Positions 53,648-57,765 of a DNA stretch of 57,765 bases are shown here, in pieces (position 1 is the stretch's first letter; each line of letters begins with the position of its first letter). The notes below the pieces were generated by a model. It saw only the letters and a program-made list of their open reading frames with translations, was not told the origin of the DNA and did not search any database. Origin of the DNA: Bacteroidota bacterium (lineage in GTDB: Bacteria; Bacteroidota; Bacteroidia; Chitinophagales; UBA10324); contig JAFDYS010000011.1 of the NCBI GenBank assembly GCA_018267315.1, positions 13,363-71,127 on the forward strand, read 5' to 3'. The position numbers and the translations under genes were made by a program.

Positions 53648-54742
53648 ATGAAGATCCATTTGCAGAACTACGAAGAGTATTTCGTCCGCTACCTTGACGG
53701 CGAATTGACGCCCGATGAAGTGACGGAAGTGCAGGACTTTCTGATGGCACATCCTGAATTGAACCGGGAACTAGAAGCATTCAGGCAAATGATTCTTCCG
53801 GCATCGGATGAAATTTCATTTCCGGGAAAAGATGCCCTGAAGAAAGGAATCACGGCAGCCAACAGCGATGAATATTTGGTGAGAAAAATAGAAGGTGACC
53901 TTTCTGCCGCTGAAGAAAAAGAACTGAACGACTTTCTCCGCTTCAACCCTGAGTTTCAAAAGACACTCGGATACTTCGAAGCGACGAAACTGACTGCCGA
54001 CACCACAGTTTTTTTTCCCAACAAGCGATCACTGAAAAAATCCACCGGCCGCGCCATTCCCATTGGATTCCGTTATCTTATGGCCACTGCTGTGGCTGCA
54101 TCCTTAGTTGCCGTATTATTGATCAGAGGTGTGCAGTGGAATATCACGGGTGAATCAACCCCGGTGGCTCAACAACAGGATCAACAGCAAAATATCTCCA
54201 CACCGGATATTGCATCAGACCATGAAAACCAGGTCGCCATGTCCACACCGAATGCAGGGCAAAAAGAAACAGAAGCGAGTGAAAGGAAAACGGTGAATCA
54301 TGAAAAAAAGATTTCACCGAAGAAACGTGAATCAGCTCCGGCTCTTCTCGCTCAGGTTCCCGAAACGGGATCGCAGGTTGCCGATAATCAACCGCAGCAA
54401 ATGCAGGCGGATGAACTACACCCGATCAGTAATGGCGGTGCCACACCGATCTATTATCAGGCGCGCCAGAAAAAAGTACTCTACAAAGATGTTGCTGCAC
54501 CGCAACCAGTTGTTGCTTCGCGCACCACTTCCGGTTCCTCTCCGATCGGTACCCTTGCGGCCGGTCTCGCAACAGATTTACTCAAGTGGAGCGGCCGCGG
54601 TGATTATCTGCCCGAATCAACTACCACCGCTTCCGCCGAGAAAAATAAAGAGCCACTCGCGCTGAACCTCGATGCGGATCGGTTTGGGTTTAACACGACC
54701 CTTTTCAAGAAACGGGCTGAAAAGAATTCTTCCACCAATTAA
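53648..54742 (+). CDS. Membrane anti-sigma-factor-like protein with a duplicated N-terminal domain
   Basis: 364 aa from ATG 53648 (ATG 53636 and GTG 53627 also in frame, overlapping the sigma gene). Two similar N-terminal units: 'YEEYFVRYLDGELTPDEVTE...HPELNRELEAF' (~6-45) and 'DEYLVRKIEGDLSAAEEKE...NPEFQKTLGYF' (~75-115), each ending with FPGKDALKK / FPNKRSLKK. These look like Cys-free anti-sigma modules. One membrane segment (RYLMATAVAASLVAVLLIRG, ~148-168) then a ~195-residue Gln/Ser/Pro-rich periplasmic tail. Role in holding the sigma factor is inferred from position and topology. Confidence 0.8.
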   Translation: MKIHLQNYEEYFVRYLDGELTPDEVTEVQDFLMAHPELNRELEAFRQMILPASDEISFPGKDALKKGITAANSDEYLVRKIEGDLSAAEEKELNDFLRFNPEFQKTLGYFEATKLTADTTVFFPNKRSLKKSTGRAIPIGFRYLMATAVAASLVAVLLIRGVQWNITGESTPVAQQQDQQQNISTPDIASDHENQVAMSTPNAGQKETEASERKTVNHEKKISPKKRESAPALLAQVPETGSQVADNQPQQMQADELHPISNGGATPIYYQARQKKVLYKDVAAPQPVVASRTTSGSSPIGTLAAGLATDLLKWSGRGDYLPESTTTASAEKNKEPLALNLDADRFGFNTTLFKKRAEKNSSTN

Positions 54743-54754
54743 TAACTCATTGCC

Positions 54755-55270
54755 ATGAAACATTTTGCTATCCTGTTACTTGCCCTCACACCCATCCTCG
54801 TTACCGCGCAACAACCGGCTTCACCCGATCCACTGCGTAATGAAATGGATGCCTTCAAGGCAGAAATGCAGGCACAGATGAAAGCGCTGCAGGATTCGAT
54901 TGCCTCACTGCAGCATCAGTTGGAAAAAGCGCGGGCTTTAAATCCGGAGCATTTCGATTTCAGCTTGCCGGAAGGCAGTGATTTCTTTCAGGAGAATCCA
55001 TCAAGCGAAGGAGATCATTCGTTCAATTTCGACTTCAGGTGGCCCGATGATTTTCATCTTGAAATGCCCGATGCGCCGGAATTACCGGAGTCACCAACAA
55101 CACCCGGCGAACTGTATTTCTTCAGGTCACAACCCTACGAGTTTCATTACAGCATGCCGCCGTTTCCGGATATGCCGGACATGCCCGGTGCGCCCCGGCA
55201 TTACCGCGAACGAAACAGGATGGATGATTTTTTTCACATGCTTCCCTTCTACGATTGGTTCAAAAGCTAA
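54755..55270 (+). CDS. Secreted coiled-coil protein, Asp/Phe/Pro-rich
   Basis: 171 aa. Signal peptide 1-19 (ending ILVTAQ). Residues ~25-60 are a coiled coil (EMDAFKAEMQAQMKALQDSI). The remainder is low-complexity acidic and aromatic (FDFSLPEGSDFFQ, FNFDFRWPDDFHLEMPDAPE, PPFPDMPDMPGAP). Not a known family. The coiled coil ends with MKALQDSI, as does that of the next protein (MKQLQDSL), suggesting shared ancestry of the N-terminal part. Third gene of the sigma operon (12 bases after the anti-sigma stop). Confidence 0.75.
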   Translation: MKHFAILLLALTPILVTAQQPASPDPLRNEMDAFKAEMQAQMKALQDSIASLQHQLEKARALNPEHFDFSLPEGSDFFQENPSSEGDHSFNFDFRWPDDFHLEMPDAPELPESPTTPGELYFFRSQPYEFHYSMPPFPDMPDMPGAPRHYRERNRMDDFFHMLPFYDWFKS

Positions 55271-55299
55271 AACATTCACTAATTATCTAACGAAGTCCC

Positions 55300-56355
55300 A
55301 TGAAAAAGTTATTGTTGTTTTTGATGATGATGCCGCTGGCTGCCTTCTCACAGTGGACGCCGCAGCAGCAGGAAGAGTACCGCAAGCAAATGGACCAGAT
55401 GCGCCAGCAAATGGATCAGCAGATGAAACAATTGCAGGATTCATTACGGCAAATGGAAAAAGCCATGAATGAAATTGACTGGTCGGCTTTCGACACAGCA
55501 CAGTTCAATTTTGACATGCCCGGCATTCCGCCGGTACCACCGCTACCACCGGTTCCTCCGTCACCGGGTTATACGGAACCCTTTCCCGGAGGTGAGGTGT
55601 ACACCAATGATGATACCACCGAAGTACGATGGGGTAAATGGCATGTAGTGGTTCACGAAGGAGATGATGGAGAGGACAAGGTGAAGGTGTACAAGGATGA
55701 AAACTGCTGCGAGGATGAATACGATCATGAAGATTTGAAAAACATCCAAACCAAATTCCTGCTGCTTGACATTGGCGTGAACAACTACTTCGGCAAAGGA
55801 TTCGATTCGCATTTTCCCGGTTACGAACCCTTTGAACCCAATCCCGGCAAATCGTGGGTGGTGAATATTCATGCTTTCAACCAGCGGCTCAATCTCATTG
55901 ATCATCACCTGTGGCTATCCTACGGACTCTTTTTCGAATTCAACTCTTACAAGTACAATTCGCAGCAAGTGCTGGTGGCCGACACGAATGCCGTTGCATT
56001 CAGCACGTACGATGTCACACTTAAGAAAAATAAACTTTCAACTGATTATGTAGGCGTGCCACTCATGTTGCGTTATGAAAGCAATCCTTCTCACCTCGGC
56101 AATTCATTTCATGTGAGTGCCGGCGGATTCTTTGAATACATGATGGGCTCGCGGGTGAAAGTGAAGACCACTTCCAATGATAAGGTGAAGGTGCACGATG
56201 ATTTTAACGTGAACCCGATTCGTTACGGACTTTCTTTCCGGGCCGGCTACGGTTTTGTGAACATCTATGCGATGTACGGACTTTCTACATTTCTTAAGAA
56301 CGATGTGGAACCCGTGACTTATCCGTTCTCAGCCGGTTTGGCTTTTGAATTCTGA
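55300..56355 (+). CDS. Outer-membrane beta-barrel protein with coiled-coil and Pro-rich linker
   Basis: 351 aa. Signal peptide 1-18 (ending AAFSQ). Coiled coil ~22-58 (QMDQMRQQMDQQMKQLQDSL), a Pro-rich linker (PPVPPLPPVPPSPGY), an acidic stretch (DENCCEDEYDHEDL), then ~190 residues of alternating strands ending AGLAFEF, with a terminal Phe as in outer-membrane barrels of the PorT/OmpA-like porin class. It probably sits in the outer membrane and reaches into the periplasm with the coiled coil. Last gene of the operon, ended by a terminator. Confidence 0.8.
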   Translation: MKKLLLFLMMMPLAAFSQWTPQQQEEYRKQMDQMRQQMDQQMKQLQDSLRQMEKAMNEIDWSAFDTAQFNFDMPGIPPVPPLPPVPPSPGYTEPFPGGEVYTNDDTTEVRWGKWHVVVHEGDDGEDKVKVYKDENCCEDEYDHEDLKNIQTKFLLLDIGVNNYFGKGFDSHFPGYEPFEPNPGKSWVVNIHAFNQRLNLIDHHLWLSYGLFFEFNSYKYNSQQVLVADTNAVAFSTYDVTLKKNKLSTDYVGVPLMLRYESNPSHLGNSFHVSAGGFFEYMMGSRVKVKTTSNDKVKVHDDFNVNPIRYGLSFRAGYGFVNIYAMYGLSTFLKNDVEPVTYPFSAGLAFEF

Positions 56356-56377
56356 ACTGCCTTTGAAAACAGACGAC

Positions 56378-56408
56378 AGGCGCCGGGTAAATCCGGCGCT
56401 TTTTTTTG
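56378..56408 (+). terminator. Rho-independent terminator closing the sigma-factor operon
   Basis: GCGCCGG (56380-56386), loop gtaaat, CCGGCGC (56393-56399), then eight T residues. Strong terminator 24 bases after the barrel stop. Confidence 0.92.
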
Positions 56409-56488
56409 TAATAGCAGGATGCATCATCAAGACATAGTTACCGCCCTGAATATTCCTAAATTCGCCGAACTTCAATTCACCGGATTAC

Positions 56489-57765
56489 ATGAAAATATTT
56501 TTTACAATAATTGCAGCGGCATGCCTGTCGCTTACGGCTTCCGCCCAAAACTTCAATCTTGATTTCCGTGGTAACATCCCCTACCCCGGTTATACCTGCT
56601 CGAGTTGCTGGGGATACACGGATGACGATGGAACTGAGTATGCCCTCGTGGGCACTTCATTCGGGGTTTCAATCGTTGACATCACCGATCCTGATAACCC
56701 GGAGGTGAAATTCAACGTGCTGCACACGCCCAGTTTTTGGAGAGAGATAAAGACCTACGGGCATTATGCTTATGCAACGAATGAAGATGGCGGCGGTTTA
56801 CTCGTGATGGACCTACAATACCTGCCTGATTCCGTTCCGCAATATTCATTTGTCTATACAGACCCAAACGGCTTCCAGCAGAATGACGGTCATGAATTGT
56901 GGATTGATGAAAAAGGGCGGCTCTTTATTGTGGGCGGGGCCTACTGGGGCGCCGGCGCTACGATCTTCGATCTCACGGCTGATCCCATCAATCCTCCCTT
57001 TCTCGGTGCGTATGAAAATCATTACATCCACAGCACCTACGTCCGAAACGATACCATGTGGGCCTCTGAAATTTTTGACGGGCAGCTTGAGGTAATTGAT
57101 GTATCCAATCCCGCCAGCCCGTCGCTGATGGCTTCATGGCACACACCGGGCAACTTCACGCACAACTCATGGCTTACATCCGATGGCAATCATTTGTTCA
57201 CGGCCGATGAAATTCCCGGGTCATATGTAACCGCGTATGACGTATCGGAACTGGATAATGTGACTGAGGTAGATAAGATTCAATCCACGCCGGGCACCAG
57301 CGTTATCGCTCACAACGTTCATTTACTGAATGACACATTCGCCGTAGTGGCCTATTACTGTGATGGCGTCGTGTTGTTTGATGTGGCCCATCCTGATAAC
57401 ATGGTGAAAGTGGGTTCCTACGACACCTACCTTTCTGCCTGCAACGGCTACAATGGCACGTGGGGAGTATATCCCTGGTTCCCTTCAGGAAATATGATTG
57501 CATCGAATATCGAAGACGGACTATTCGTACTCACTCCGCATTATACGCAGGCCAGCCGCATCGAAGGCACGGTCACTGATACCACTACGGGTGCATTGCT
57601 CAACGGGGTATCGGTGGAAATCCTTAGTACGGATGTTTATGAGTCCACCGATTTGAGCGGCGAATACAAAACAGGGCTCGCTGAATCAGGCCTCTATTCC
57701 GTCACGTTTACTAAAGCCGGATACATAACTAAAACAATTGACAATGTTTCACTGAACAGCGGTGA
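56489..57765 (+). CDS. Choice-of-anchor B family secreted protein, 5' part
   Basis: At least 425 aa, running off the window end with no stop. Signal peptide 1-20 (ending TASAQ). Residues ~25-350 are LVIVP/propeller repeats typical of the choice-of-anchor B family ('SFGVSIVDITDPDNPEVKFN', 'VIDVSNPASPSLMASWHTPG', 'NDGHELWIDEKGRLFIVGG'). A carboxypeptidase regulatory-like domain starts near residue 355 (IEGTVTDTTTGALLNGVSVE). A T9SS sorting domain may follow outside the window. ATG 56489 is the only start that gives the signal peptide. Confidence 0.88.
   Translation, partial: MKIFFTIIAAACLSLTASAQNFNLDFRGNIPYPGYTCSSCWGYTDDDGTEYALVGTSFGVSIVDITDPDNPEVKFNVLHTPSFWREIKTYGHYAYATNEDGGGLLVMDLQYLPDSVPQYSFVYTDPNGFQQNDGHELWIDEKGRLFIVGGAYWGAGATIFDLTADPINPPFLGAYENHYIHSTYVRNDTMWASEIFDGQLEVIDVSNPASPSLMASWHTPGNFTHNSWLTSDGNHLFTADEIPGSYVTAYDVSELDNVTEVDKIQSTPGTSVIAHNVHLLNDTFAVVAYYCDGVVLFDVAHPDNMVKVGSYDTYLSACNGYNGTWGVYPWFPSGNMIASNIEDGLFVLTPHYTQASRIEGTVTDTTTGALLNGVSVEILSTDVYESTDLSGEYKTGLAESGLYSVTFTKAGYITKTIDNVSLNSG

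Noticed and set aside
1..57765. CRISPR arrays, insertion sequences, integrases, toxin-antitoxin or restriction genes
   Set aside because: I looked for repeat-spacer patterns, transposase motifs and flanking repeats and found none.

Overview
The window is a chromosomal segment from a member of the Bacteroidota, probably of the Chitinophagales/Saprospirales type; that placement is inferred from gene content only. Several signs agree: seven predicted proteins end in a type A C-terminal sorting domain of the type IX secretion system (T9SS); a TonB-dependent receptor is followed by a DUF4249 lipoprotein; DUF2911, DUF4249 and T9SS cargo families are typical of the phylum; and many intergenic regions carry the Bacteroidota housekeeping promoter (TTTG, about 19 bases, TAnnTTTG) instead of an E. 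coli-type one. I see no phage, integrase, transposase, CRISPR array or rRNA. This is mostly ordinary chromosome with many secreted proteins.

Layout. 1-174 is the end of a histidine kinase. 238-6596 holds two T9SS cargo genes; the second is interrupted by one in-frame TAA. 6603-9382 (minus) is nrnA followed by two FKBP prolyl isomerases. 9534 is ndk. 10112-14257 is a small exported protein plus a 1255-aa secreted adhesin-like protein. 14414 is a small helical protein behind a sigma-54-like site. 14649-20448 holds GH3, another T9SS propeller, DUF2911, an exported pirin and a DUF4412/GLPGLI-like protein. 20488-26090 (minus) is a tripartite RND efflux operon. 26252 is a bifunctional formiminotransferase-cyclodeaminase. 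27938-31012 is a secreted GH31 glycosidase.

31179-44300 is a mixed metabolic and membrane region: lipoprotein, TMEM175-like channel, two DinB-fold proteins, a trans-sulfuration PLP enzyme, a hotdog thioesterase, a MoeB-rhodanese fusion, a thioredoxin/TPR protein, YitT, a 52-aa membrane protein, a UbiA homologue, an acyl-CoA carboxylase beta subunit, a MATE transporter and tRNA-His. 44360-47633 (minus) is the TonB receptor/DUF4249 pair. 47914-49040 is rpsF-rpsR-rplI with a structured leader. 49256-52946 holds two paralogous delta-60 repeat T9SS proteins, the second with a CRP-like palindrome just upstream. 53158-56355 is a compact unit of ECF sigma factor, anti-sigma-like protein with a duplicated N-terminal domain, coiled-coil secreted protein and outer-membrane barrel, closed by a strong terminator. 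The window ends inside a choice-of-anchor B protein.

The best leads are the interrupted T9SS gene, the CRP-like palindrome near -41.5 of a predicted promoter, the sigma/anti-sigma/barrel module, the rpsF leader RNA, and the MoeB homologue that has lost its zinc site. I found no gene set that is clearly a new defence, mobile or biosynthetic system.
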